Positions 44,676 to 52,582 of a DNA stretch of 61,976 nt are shown here, in pieces. The position numbers and the translations under genes were made by a program. The stretch's first letter is position 1, and the number at the start of each line of letters is the position of its first letter. The notes beneath the pieces are model-generated. The model saw only the letters and a program-made list of their open reading frames with translations. It did not search any database and was not told the DNA's origin. The DNA lies in NCBI GenBank assembly GCA_031262035.1, contig JAISIL010000172.1, forward strand, positions 1 through 61,976, given 5' to 3'. The DNA is from Spirochaetaceae bacterium. GTDB lineage: Bacteria; Spirochaetota; Spirochaetia; Treponematales; Breznakiellaceae.

Positions 44676-44979
44676 GGGCTCGGCCCTTTTGGATAGTATT
44701 TTGGCATTGTTTATATCACTGCTTATCATCTCGACTATTAGTTTTTCTGTTTTTTCGCTGATGAAAAATAATGACAGGCTGATTGAAAAAACAATGAGTC
44801 TGTCCAAAGAGACTTACAAGGCTATCAAACTGAAGAATACCCTTGATGAAAAACTTGAATCGATAAATATTCCCTATTGGTGTAATAACTTTACCATTAT
44901 TGAAAACGGTTCTTCGGTTTTGATTCCCTGGAAAGAGGGCATTGAAAATAACTACCTTGAATTGAAATTGGCAGAATGA
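44647..44979 (+). CDS. Minor pseudopilin-like protein
   Basis: About 110 residues. A leader NEG|SALLDSILALFISLLIISTISFSVF resembles a prepilin signal, with Asp instead of Glu at +5 and Ser at +1. The rest is short and weakly conserved; by position it is GspI/H-like. ATG 44647, 8 nt after AAGGTGG, is preferred over GTG 44635. It overlaps gspG by 29 bp. Confidence 0.65.
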   Translation: MKQIFVHGNEGSALLDSILALFISLLIISTISFSVFSLMKNNDRLIEKTMSLSKETYKAIKLKNTLDEKLESINIPYWCNNFTIIENGSSVLIPWKEGIENNYLELKLAE

Positions 44980-44988
44980 GGTGAAAGA

Positions 44989-45831
44989 ATGAAGTCGATA
45001 CATTTTTTGTTTATTGCATTTTTTATAATCACCAATCTGGGCGCTGTAGCACTGTATAATAGCGCTGTTACGAAGTATGTGAGTAAGGCAGAAGATGAAG
45101 GCAAGAGAAAAGAGATATTGGTGAGAATGACAGAAGAAGTGATTAAAAGACTGAGTGCAGAAGATTTTGCCACACCATATCAGGAATGGGAAAGTGAGCA
45201 TATCAGTATTAGTCCTCTCTCTGACCGTTTAAACATCAATTATGTAGGGCGGAATATATTTCGGAAAACAAGGCTTGGTGAAACACTAAAGGCTAACACT
45301 TCGATAGAACAATTGCAGGATTATCGTGATAAAAACGGCCTTTCGCTCAATATAAGTTTTTACGATGATTTTATTGACTTTGAGGAATACCCCGATATAT
45401 TTGGTGTTTACGGCTGGGCAAACAAAAAACAGCTCGATGTTTTTGCCGGAGAAAGGCTGAAACAATACATTAATGAGGATGATTACTTTCCCTATATAAA
45501 CACTGAAAGCATGTTAAACTGTAATTATATCGATGCATTTTTGCTGGAATGTATTCTTTCTTACCCCGATTATAAGATTACAGGCTTTCGGGCAAAGGCA
45601 AAAACTATTATTGAAAGGCGGGAACAGCACTACATTCAAGAGGATGAATTAAGGCGTATACTAAAAGTAGCCAACACAAATCCTGTCTATGATTACCTGG
45701 GAACAATTACCTGGTTCTGGGAAATTAATGCAGCAGATAGCAAAGGCGGCTGTAGAACAATTATTGCAAGGCTGCCTGCAAAAGACAATGAGGAGAAGGA
45801 GTATAGAGTATATGAACAGAGATTTTATTAG
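44989..45831 (+). CDS. GspK-like minor pseudopilin
   Basis: 280 residues: an N-terminal membrane helix (FLFIAFFIITNLGAVALYNSA) and a large periplasmic domain. Position after the small pseudopilins, length and the INTESMLNCNYIDAFLLECIL segment fit GspK, which caps the pseudopilus tip, but no Gly-type prepilin site is present. GAGG precedes ATG 44989. Confidence 0.6.
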   Translation: MKSIHFLFIAFFIITNLGAVALYNSAVTKYVSKAEDEGKRKEILVRMTEEVIKRLSAEDFATPYQEWESEHISISPLSDRLNINYVGRNIFRKTRLGETLKANTSIEQLQDYRDKNGLSLNISFYDDFIDFEEYPDIFGVYGWANKKQLDVFAGERLKQYINEDDYFPYINTESMLNCNYIDAFLLECILSYPDYKITGFRAKAKTIIERREQHYIQEDELRRILKVANTNPVYDYLGTITWFWEINAADSKGGCRTIIARLPAKDNEEKEYRVYEQRFY

Positions 45832-46660
45832 TTTTGTTGTGCCTATCGAAAAAGGCAGTAAACCCAATGCCGCTTCGGTCCGAGGCATTGCCGAAAAGAG
45901 TTACCCAGGTTATTTAAACGAGGGCGCCTTTGGCTGGGTTTTATTGGGCAATTATATTTTGTTTTATGTCCAAAGGGATGGCAGCCCTATTCTGAGCACT
46001 GAAATGCCGGGCATTCTTCTTTTAGCCACTGCGTATAAACACTGTGTAAAAGGCAGGCAGCGCAAAGAGGCCAACGAACTGCTGCTTATCGAAAAAGGCT
46101 GGACCGAAATGCTTCGAATTGATGCTGAGGGTATAGTGAGCTACGATACTTTTGTCAATGCCAGTGCTGAGGAAAGGGCTAAATTACTGATAAATGACAG
46201 TGAAATAAGCTTAAAGAAGGTGTTAAAAAAGATAAAACACCGGAAGCATATTTCGGCGCCGGTATTTCTTTTGATTATTTCTATTCTTCTCTTGCTTCTT
46301 TCCTTATTATTTTGCTATCAATCACAGAGAACAGTGAAAGCAAATGAAAGATTGGAAAACATCATAAAACTTGAGAAAAATATACTAAGGCAGAACAATG
46401 AGGTAAATAAACAGAAGGCCGGCGAACAGTATCTTTACAATATACTTTTGGGAATACTGAATAAGAGTGCAGGTTATACTATTCATAACCTTTTTATAGA
46501 AGGCTCTAGTTTTCGTATTGAGGTAGAAGGCCCGGATAGTTTTTCTTTGTTGAAGGCACTGGAAGAATCGCCTGAATTTAGTTCGCTTGTGCTGCACAAT
46601 ACCAATTCAGTAAACGATACAACAGAACAGTTTATTATATCGGGGGTGTATAATGAATAG
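45812..46660 (+). CDS. GspL-like inner-membrane assembly protein
   Basis: 282 residues. A cytoplasmic N-terminal part of ~145 residues, one membrane helix (FLLIISILLLLLSLLFCY, ~155-172), a coiled stretch, and a periplasmic ferredoxin-like end (YTIHNLFIEGSSFRIEVEG). This matches the topology of GspL, which ties the ATPase to the platform. ATG 45812 overlaps the previous gene by 20 bp. Confidence 0.7.
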   Translation: MNRDFISFVVPIEKGSKPNAASVRGIAEKSYPGYLNEGAFGWVLLGNYILFYVQRDGSPILSTEMPGILLLATAYKHCVKGRQRKEANELLLIEKGWTEMLRIDAEGIVSYDTFVNASAEERAKLLINDSEISLKKVLKKIKHRKHISAPVFLLIISILLLLLSLLFCYQSQRTVKANERLENIIKLEKNILRQNNEVNKQKAGEQYLYNILLGILNKSAGYTIHNLFIEGSSFRIEVEGPDSFSLLKALEESPEFSSLVLHNTNSVNDTTEQFIISGVYNE

Positions 46661-47063
46661 GATAAAAACCAGCACAAAATTGCTCGGCCTGTTTTGCCTT
46701 TGCACACTGGCCTTTTGCCTTATATCTGCATTGTCATTGCACAATACACAGAAACGCTACCGGGAAAACTTTTCTATTGTAGCCAACACAAGGCCGCCTT
46801 CCCAAGCCCTCATTGAAACTGCCTTTGACGAAGAGCTTAATACCCATGCCTTTACCCGCAAGGCTCTTTCGGAAGCAGGCATTGGCAGTATCCGCATGAA
46901 AGGCTCTGATACCGCTGAATTTAATTTTGATGCATCACCAGAGTGCATTAACAATCTGCTCTTTACACTGAGTGCAAAACTAAAGCATAAGTTTAGTTTT
47001 TTGCAAATAAAACAGGGAATAGGGCCCGGTAAACTACACATTACTATGAGGATACAGAAATGA
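46653..47063 (+). CDS. GspM-like inner-membrane protein
   Basis: 136 residues with one N-terminal membrane helix (LLGLFCLCTLAFCLISALSL) and a small periplasmic domain. It follows and overlaps the GspL-like gene, as GspM does. Sequence similarity alone is not decisive. Confidence 0.55.
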   Translation: MNRIKTSTKLLGLFCLCTLAFCLISALSLHNTQKRYRENFSIVANTRPPSQALIETAFDEELNTHAFTRKALSEAGIGSIRMKGSDTAEFNFDASPECINNLLFTLSAKLKHKFSFLQIKQGIGPGKLHITMRIQK

Positions 47064-47542
47064 AACTAAAACAAGGACAATTATTGTCTATCTTGCTCTT
47101 GCTTACAGTCATTGGAATAAGCTTTTACCAAGGCATGCATGAACCATTGGCTGAACCAAAGAGGCTCCCCGCACTCGTTGAGACCAAAAAGGCAGTGAGC
47201 ATTGAGAAAGGTGAAATAGACTTTTCGAAGAGTTTTTTGGTAAAAGCTGAGGTTCAAGAGCCTAAAGGAGCAGTTTCTGCGAATAAAACAGCGGGGAAAC
47301 AGCAAATGCAAGCAGAATCTGCACAACGAACAGAGTTTGCAAAGCAAGGAGATTCCGCAAAGAAAGATGCACAAACAGAGCAGAAAAAAACAGCGGGGCA
47401 AACAAAAGCTCTGAACAAAAAATATAAGTATTTAGGTTCTGTTAAAAACAATAGCACAATAACCTATTACTTAAAGAATATTGATACCATGCAATTGGTA
47501 AAAACAGAAACACTAAAGCAATACGAAGGAGAAATTTTATGA
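47060..47542 (+). CDS. GspC-like protein, single membrane helix and basic linker
   Basis: 160 residues: one membrane segment (LLSILLLLTVIGISFYQG), a ~70-residue Lys/Ala/Gln-rich periplasmic linker, and a short end domain (YKYLGSVKNNSTITYYLKNID) resembling the homology region of GspC/PilP, which links the inner membrane to the secretin. ATGA overlap with the previous gene. Confidence 0.6.
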   Translation: MKLKQGQLLSILLLLTVIGISFYQGMHEPLAEPKRLPALVETKKAVSIEKGEIDFSKSFLVKAEVQEPKGAVSANKTAGKQQMQAESAQRTEFAKQGDSAKKDAQTEQKKTAGQTKALNKKYKYLGSVKNNSTITYYLKNIDTMQLVKTETLKQYEGEIL

Positions 47543-48111
47543 AGATGCGTGTAAAAAAGCTAGTCATAAGCAGTATAGTGATGCTGCTCGTCTTAGTCTT
47601 AAGCGCTTGCCAAAGTATGCGCTCGTATACCGGGCCGGACCTCCATTGCCTTATATACGACAATGAAAACCTGCCGGTGCATAATGTATCAATTGCCATT
47701 AATGATAAACAACAGGGCGCAAGCGACATCCGAGGCCATTTTGCCATAGCATTAAAACAGGGCAAAACATACACCATAAGGCTTTCCAAAGAAGGCTATG
47801 AAACAATTGAGAACAAAATAACATTCGACGGCCCTTCTTCATTGTTTTATGTCAATATGGTTTCGGAAAAGCAGCTTCTTGACGATGCTTTTAAGGCATT
47901 AAGGCAGAAGAAATGGGCTGAGGCAAAGAAATTACTGGAACGGGCACAGGCAATTAATCCTTCGATTGGAAGCTCTTACCTTATGGCTATATATTATTTC
48001 AGAACAGGGCAGAAAGAACAATCGCTTAATCTGCTACAGAGCCTATTGGAAGAAAGCAGTGAAAACGAATATGTAGTGAAGCTGATTGGGTATATAAGCT
48101 CTACAGACTAA
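47539..48111 (+). CDS. Lipoprotein with carboxypeptidase-like and TPR regions
   Basis: 190 residues. Leader ends in VLSAC (lipobox). Residues ~40-105 look like a carboxypeptidase-regulatory beta domain (CLIYDNENLPVHNVSIAIND...), followed by two or three TPR-like helices (AFKALRQKKWAEAKKLLERAQAINP). As the last gene of the secretion operon (ATGA overlap) it may act as a secretin pilotin, by analogy only. Confidence 0.7.
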   Translation: MKMRVKKLVISSIVMLLVLVLSACQSMRSYTGPDLHCLIYDNENLPVHNVSIAINDKQQGASDIRGHFAIALKQGKTYTIRLSKEGYETIENKITFDGPSSLFYVNMVSEKQLLDDAFKALRQKKWAEAKKLLERAQAINPSIGSSYLMAIYYFRTGQKEQSLNLLQSLLEESSENEYVVKLIGYISSTD

Positions 48112-48137
48112 TATTGTGTAGACTAGTACTCTACAGA

Positions 48138-48563
48138 CTAACACTGTATATCAAGCATAACCGATGAGTGCTGGGGAGCAAATACTGTTTTAGGCCGGGA
48201 AGCAAGATTTTTATGGATAAGCTGAATCTCCTCTTGCACTTCATCCATTCGCTTATCGAGGAGTTCTTTGTTACGCTTAATATTCTGTGTAATACGTTCT
48301 TTGACAGTATCAATCTCTGCATAAAGGTTTTTGCAGGTAGAAAATTGTTCTTCGGGGCTGAGCATCTTTTCGAGGGCAGTAATTACTTTTTGCAGGCTTT
48401 CAATGTTTTCCCGAAGTGATGCTTCCAGCCTTATATGCACCTGGATAGATTCAGAAGAACCGGCTTGTATCGCATCATACTGAGAATCCAATATATCAAG
48501 GTACTCAAAATATTTTTCATATTGGGCGGATAGTATCGCCTCGAGTCTTTCGGCTGCCTGCAC
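48138..48563 (-). CDS. FlgN/FliT-like helical protein
   Basis: 141 residues, almost entirely helical with coiled-coil heptads (LEASLRENIESLQKVITALEKML...). It lies 9 bp downstream of fliS. Size, composition and context fit a flagellar export chaperone of the FlgN/FliT kind, but no specific motif proves it. Confidence 0.5.
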   Translation of the reverse strand: MQAAERLEAILSAQYEKYFEYLDILDSQYDAIQAGSSESIQVHIRLEASLRENIESLQKVITALEKMLSPEEQFSTCKNLYAEIDTVKERITQNIKRNKELLDKRMDEVQEEIQLIHKNLASRPKTVFAPQHSSVMLDIQC

Positions 48564-48572
48564 TATAAACTC

Positions 48573-49022
48573 CTAACCGGAAATGCTAAAGCCCTGCGGG
48601 TTTGCCATGCCTTCCGTAGAAGTTCGTGCAGCAATATCCACCCAGGCCGAACGGAGGTCTGCTATCATGGCACGCACCTTAGTTATGCGTTTAGCATCAT
48701 GAGAAATATTGGATTCAAAAAGCTCCTGATTAAACCAGGTGTAAAGCGCAAAAAGATTTTTTGCAATCTCGCCGCCCTTATCAAAGTCCAGCGAAACCAT
48801 CAACTCGGTGATTACTTCCTGTGTCTTGATTATCGTTTTGCCTAAATTTTCAATCTTTGTCGGGGCAAGTCTGGATGCAGCGTTCTCTGTAGAACCGATT
48901 AAATCAAGGCTCTTATCGAGCTGCCTAAGAGCCTCGTCATAGAGCATTATCACAAGCTGCCCCTGGCTTGCAGTCCGGACACGAGTTTCGCGGTAGGCGG
49001 ATATAGGGTTTGTATATGCCAT
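48573..49022 (-). CDS. fliS: Flagellin export chaperone FliS
   Basis: 149 residues: YRETRVRTASQGQLVIMLYDEALRQLDKS at the start and LYTWFNQELFESNISHDAKRITKVRAMIADLRSAW later are typical FliS helices. FliS holds flagellin (FlaB) before export. GAGGAG precedes ATG 49022. Confidence 0.95.
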   Translation of the reverse strand: MAYTNPISAYRETRVRTASQGQLVIMLYDEALRQLDKSLDLIGSTENAASRLAPTKIENLGKTIIKTQEVITELMVSLDFDKGGEIAKNLFALYTWFNQELFESNISHDAKRITKVRAMIADLRSAWVDIAARTSTEGMANPQGFSISG

Positions 49023-49058
49023 AAAAATCTCCTCACCTAAAGTATCGACAAAAGGGGA

Positions 49059-51503
49059 CTATTTCTTCAATAGTTTTGCAAAACCTTTAATGTAATGCCC
49101 GTTAAACAAGGTGATAAAGGCATCGGCCTGTTTGTCTGTAATACTGCCGCCCGACATGTTTACCAGTGCACGGAGGGGCATCTCGAGCATCATCGCCTCG
49201 GCAATAGAGCTGGCCTCATCACTTTCGTCTACGACATTGCCCACATTTTTCCGCATTCCCTTGATAAAGTTCTTGCCGAACCAGGTATTCTGCACATCGC
49301 CAAGGGTACTAAGCATGTCGTAACGGCCTTTCTTGTTGCTGGTAACTTCCGGTATCGGCTTGTTGTAGAGGGCCAGCCATTCCGCTTCAGGCGGATTAAA
49401 TGACCCGCTTGCAGGTAGATTGAAGTAAGCCTTTGTCTTATCCGACAGAGAGCCGAGCAGAGCTTCCTTGCCATCACCTTCTATATCGATACTTTTTTCT
49501 GCAACAATATCCCGGCTTGATGTTCCCAACGAGATAGAATATTTTCCGCCCTCGGTCGCCCAGCAATTCGCCGCACTATTGAAATACTTGAATGCATCCT
49601 CATCAATAGTGATAGCTACTTTCTTCGACTCGCCCGGCTCAAGATAGACCTTCGCAAAGCCCTTGAGCTCTTTCGGCGCCCTGAAAAGAGGAGAGGCCCC
49701 AGCGGCCTCATCCTTCTTCCCCACATAGACCTGCAGGACCTCAGACCCGGCTATCTTCCCCGTGTTGGTCACGGTAGCACTCAGGGTGGGTGCACGAGCG
49801 GACTTGGCACCCGCCTTTATGGATACATCGCTAATAGCAAAAGTTGTATATGAGAGCCCGAAACCGAAGGGATAGGCGGGCTCGCGTTTGGCTGCATCGG
49901 CCCAGCGGTAACCGATATAGATGCTTTCCTTATAAAAGGCTTCTCGTCCTGCACCGGGATAGTAATTGGCATTGGGAATATCGGCAAGGGACTTAAACCA
50001 GGTTTCGGGAAGCTTGCCGCCGGGGTTGGCCTTGGCAAAAAGCAGGTCCACCACGGCACTGTTCACTGCCTGCCCACCAAGATACATCAGCAAAATGGAC
50101 TTGACCTTTGAGGCCCAGGGAAGGAAGACCGGGGCGCCGCACATCAGCACAACAACCGTGTTGGGATTGGCCTCGGCAACAGCGGCAATCAATTTATTGT
50201 GGGCTTCGGGCATGGCAAGGTTCTTCCGGTCATAGCCTTCAGACTCATACTCATCGGGCAGGCCGGCAAAGATGATTGCAGCATCCTTGCCCTTGGCAGC
50301 TTCCACTGCAGCCTTGATAAGAGCATCATCGGGAGGGGCCATGGGTTTTAGGCTGTAACCCGGTGCATATTCGAACTGCACACCGGCCGCCTTTAAACAA
50401 TTCAGGGCATTATCGACCTTGTGCGGATTGATTTTACTGGAACCGCCGCCCTGGAACCTCGGCTTTTCGGCAAAAGCCCCAATAATGGCCACCTTGGACG
50501 ATGTTTTAAGCGGCAGCAAGGTGGTCTCGACAGGCTCGACCACCGCGTTTTTTAACAAGACAGCGGCATCGCAGGCTGCTTTTCGGCATAATTGGTGATG
50601 TTCTTCCTTATCATAGCTGGCGCCGGCCTTGTGATTGGCCTTATAGTCCAGTATCAATTGAACGACCCGTTCGACACAGGCATCGAGGGCAGCCACATCA
50701 AGTGTGCCATTCTGCACCGCCTCGACAATTTTTGCATCGTTACGGCCGCCGGAGGAAGGCATTTCCAGGTCTAGCCCGGCGACAATGCCCTTTGCCCTAT
50801 CGGCAATGGCTCCCCAGTCGGTCATAATAAGGCCCTTAAAACCCCATTCATCACGAGGAATATCAGTTAATATCTTCTTGTTTTCGGCAGCATAGGTTCC
50901 ATCAATCTGGTTATAAGAACACATCAGCGTGGCAGGATTGGCCTTCTTCACAGCAATCTCGAAGGGCTTAAGATAAATTTCCCGAAGCGCCCGCTCATCG
51001 ACACAGGAATTGGAGACCATCCGGCCCTGCTCCTGATTATTTGCCGCATAGTGCTTCATACTGACGCCAATGCCCTGAGACTGAACGCCCTGAATGTGAG
51101 CGGCGGCGATGTCGCCGGCAAGGTAAGGGTCTTCGCTCAGATACTCAAAATTTCTTCCACAGAGAGGATTCCGCTTGATGTTCACCGCAGGACCAAGGAC
51201 AACAGCAATATCTTCCGCCTGGCATTCCTCGCCGACAGCAGCGCCAATTTGCCGGGCATTTTCCGGATTAAAGCTTGCCGCAATAGCACAAGCCGGGGTA
51301 AAACAGGTTGCCGGTTTACTCATGTTAAGGCCCACATGGTCAGAAGCCCCTTCCTGTTTCCGCAGGCCATGCGGCCCATCGGTGACCATTATCGAAGGCA
51401 GGTCATGGTTCGCCAGCCCCTTCAAATGCCAAAAATCCAAGCCGGAACAGAGCGAAGCCTTTTCCTCAAGGCTCAATTGCCCAACAATTTCCTTTGCATT
51501 CAT
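49059..51503 (-). CDS. Glycoside hydrolase family 3 (beta-glucosidase-like)
   Basis: 814 residues, no signal peptide, so cytoplasmic. LTLEEK-type start (LSLEEKASLCSG), KHYAANNQE, MTDWGA with the nucleophile Asp, a C-terminal GH3 domain (AIIFAGLPDEYESEGYDR), and a fibronectin-like domain (GSEVLQVYVGKK); ~100 further residues follow. It likely hydrolyses imported beta-glucosides. VVEPVETTL near the middle is encoded by a family E palindrome. Confidence 0.95.
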   Translation of the reverse strand: MNAKEIVGQLSLEEKASLCSGLDFWHLKGLANHDLPSIMVTDGPHGLRKQEGASDHVGLNMSKPATCFTPACAIAASFNPENARQIGAAVGEECQAEDIAVVLGPAVNIKRNPLCGRNFEYLSEDPYLAGDIAAAHIQGVQSQGIGVSMKHYAANNQEQGRMVSNSCVDERALREIYLKPFEIAVKKANPATLMCSYNQIDGTYAAENKKILTDIPRDEWGFKGLIMTDWGAIADRAKGIVAGLDLEMPSSGGRNDAKIVEAVQNGTLDVAALDACVERVVQLILDYKANHKAGASYDKEEHHQLCRKAACDAAVLLKNAVVEPVETTLLPLKTSSKVAIIGAFAEKPRFQGGGSSKINPHKVDNALNCLKAAGVQFEYAPGYSLKPMAPPDDALIKAAVEAAKGKDAAIIFAGLPDEYESEGYDRKNLAMPEAHNKLIAAVAEANPNTVVVLMCGAPVFLPWASKVKSILLMYLGGQAVNSAVVDLLFAKANPGGKLPETWFKSLADIPNANYYPGAGREAFYKESIYIGYRWADAAKREPAYPFGFGLSYTTFAISDVSIKAGAKSARAPTLSATVTNTGKIAGSEVLQVYVGKKDEAAGASPLFRAPKELKGFAKVYLEPGESKKVAITIDEDAFKYFNSAANCWATEGGKYSISLGTSSRDIVAEKSIDIEGDGKEALLGSLSDKTKAYFNLPASGSFNPPEAEWLALYNKPIPEVTSNKKGRYDMLSTLGDVQNTWFGKNFIKGMRKNVGNVVDESDEASSIAEAMMLEMPLRALVNMSGGSITDKQADAFITLFNGHYIKGFAKLLKK
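50520..50544. repeat. Family E palindrome inside the GH3 gene
   Basis: GGTGGTC-TCGACAGGCTC-GACCACC, the same core as 30847-30881, translated in frame as AVVEPVETT between conserved GH3 segments. Confidence 0.85.
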
Positions 51504-51523
51504 AACGTTTTCCTCTTTGTTAT

Positions 51524-51552
51524 AGTATACACCGGTTTGGGGTTTTTGTCAA
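51524..51552 (-). promoter_or_regulatory. GH3 gene promoter
   Basis: TTGACA at 51547-51552, 17 bp, TATACT at 51524-51529; leader with AGAGG before ATG 51503. Confidence 0.8.
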
Positions 51553-51582
51553 TGGGCGCTAACACATTCTCACGCCCACCCC

Positions 51583-51610
51583 TTGACACCTCACCGAAGT
51601 TCGCTATACT
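51583..51610 (+). promoter_or_regulatory. Promoter of the YafQ toxin-antitoxin operon
   Basis: TTGACA at 51583-51588, 16 bp, TATACT at 51605-51610; AAGGAG before ATG 51629. Confidence 0.75.
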
Positions 51611-51628
51611 AGATATAAGGAGACTATT

Positions 51629-51940
51629 ATGCCGGTAGCAAAAAAACACATTACAAATGAAATGATTTGGGGTCTGCTCTTGAAAATGCAAGCCGAACTG
51701 GTAGCACAGCGAAATCGAAATGAGGTTCCGCGCTGCTATGATATACCCAATGCAGAGACGCAAGAGGCCATCCGCAAGACCGATGAGGCCATTGCAGAAG
51801 GCCGGGTAAAGCACATCACCTCCCTGGAGCAGTATAAAGCCTGCGTTGACACCGATGACGACGACACAGTCTACTCGTTTGACCCTCCAAGCCTCTTCCT
51901 TGAGACACTGCACTACGATGCCGAACACATGGAGGTCTGA
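51629..51940 (+). CDS. Antitoxin of a YafQ-type module (RelB/DinJ-like)
   Basis: 103 residues. The motif CYDIPNAETQEAIRKTDEAIAEG and the following SLEQYKACV are typical of RelB/DinJ-like antitoxin C-terminal regions that wrap the toxin; the N-terminal DNA-binding part is less clear. It lies 3 bp before the toxin gene. The antitoxin would repress its own promoter at 51583-51610. Confidence 0.75.
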   Translation: MPVAKKHITNEMIWGLLLKMQAELVAQRNRNEVPRCYDIPNAETQEAIRKTDEAIAEGRVKHITSLEQYKACVDTDDDDTVYSFDPPSLFLETLHYDAEHMEV

Positions 51941-51943
51941 CAG

Positions 51944-52216
51944 ATGCTTACACCAATCAGACGCAAGCCATTCAACAAGGACTGCGCATTGCTCACCAGA
52001 CGTCATTATGATATGGCCTTACTCGACGACATCGTGAATAAGCTGTTCATGGAGGAGCCCCTGCCGCCACAGGCTCGTCCTCACTGGCTTTCCGGCAACT
52101 GGGCAGGCTACATGGAGTGCCATGTAAAGGGAGACTGGGTTATCATATATATGCCGAACCCGGAAGAAGGCACCATCACCTTCTACCGCACCGGCACCCA
52201 TTCTGACCTGTTCTGA
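51944..52216 (+). CDS. YafQ-family mRNA interferase toxin
   Basis: 90 residues: RRHYDMALLDDIVNKL, the PLPPQARPHWLSGNWAGYMECHV stretch, DWVIIYM and the final FYRTGTHSDLF with the catalytic histidine. Such toxins cut mRNA on the ribosome. Its last 56 bp plus 65 bp of downstream DNA are repeated at 55524-55639. Confidence 0.9.
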   Translation: MLTPIRRKPFNKDCALLTRRHYDMALLDDIVNKLFMEEPLPPQARPHWLSGNWAGYMECHVKGDWVIIYMPNPEEGTITFYRTGTHSDLF

Positions 52217-52281
52217 GCTCTACCCCCCCCCCAGCAGTATTTAACCGCGAACCACGCTGACCACGCGAACGGGGGTGTTGG
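52161..52281. repeat. Direct repeat (copy 1): 3' end of the YafQ gene and following DNA
   Basis: 121 bp, matching 55524-55639 except for C-tract length (10 vs 5) and one base (AGCAGT vs AGCAAT). It covers the last 18 codons including the stop. The interval between copies holds the 2.8-kb lipoprotein gene. Confidence 0.93.
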
Positions 52282-52582
52282 TGGTGGTCGGAAGCCCTCT
52301 CCGGTGGTCGAGCCTGTCGAAACCACTTGTGGCGCCAGGTACTTTTTCACTTTTTTGCTGTTTAAAAGCTCACGTAAGTTTGCTGCGCAAACTTTAGGCG
52401 CAGAGGCGCGGTGAAATGGTAAAACATCAGATTTGATAGCAAAGCCCTGCGTTCTTTTTTTCTACTTTATTTTCCAAAACTCTTGACGAAAAGATATTAA
52501 GGTGTTATATTGTAAGTAAGATAAATAGTAATTGACAGCTGGAAAGACAGCAAGCGGTTGGAAACCGCAGGGAGGATTTATT
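52217..52582. other. Cluster of palindromic repeat pieces before the lipoprotein gene
   Basis: No gene here. In order: a C-tract, a family C-like piece (AACCGCGAACCACGC), a GGTGGT run, a family E copy (52303-52326), a TTTGCTGCGCAAA hairpin (~52372-52390), a family D piece (GGCGCAGAGGCGCGG), then the lipoprotein promoter (52483-52511). Confidence 0.7.
52483..52511 (+). promoter_or_regulatory. Promoter of the glycine-rich-linker lipoprotein
   Basis: TTGACG at 52483-52488, 17 bp, TATATT at 52506-52511; leader with GGGAGGA before ATG 52583. Confidence 0.78.
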
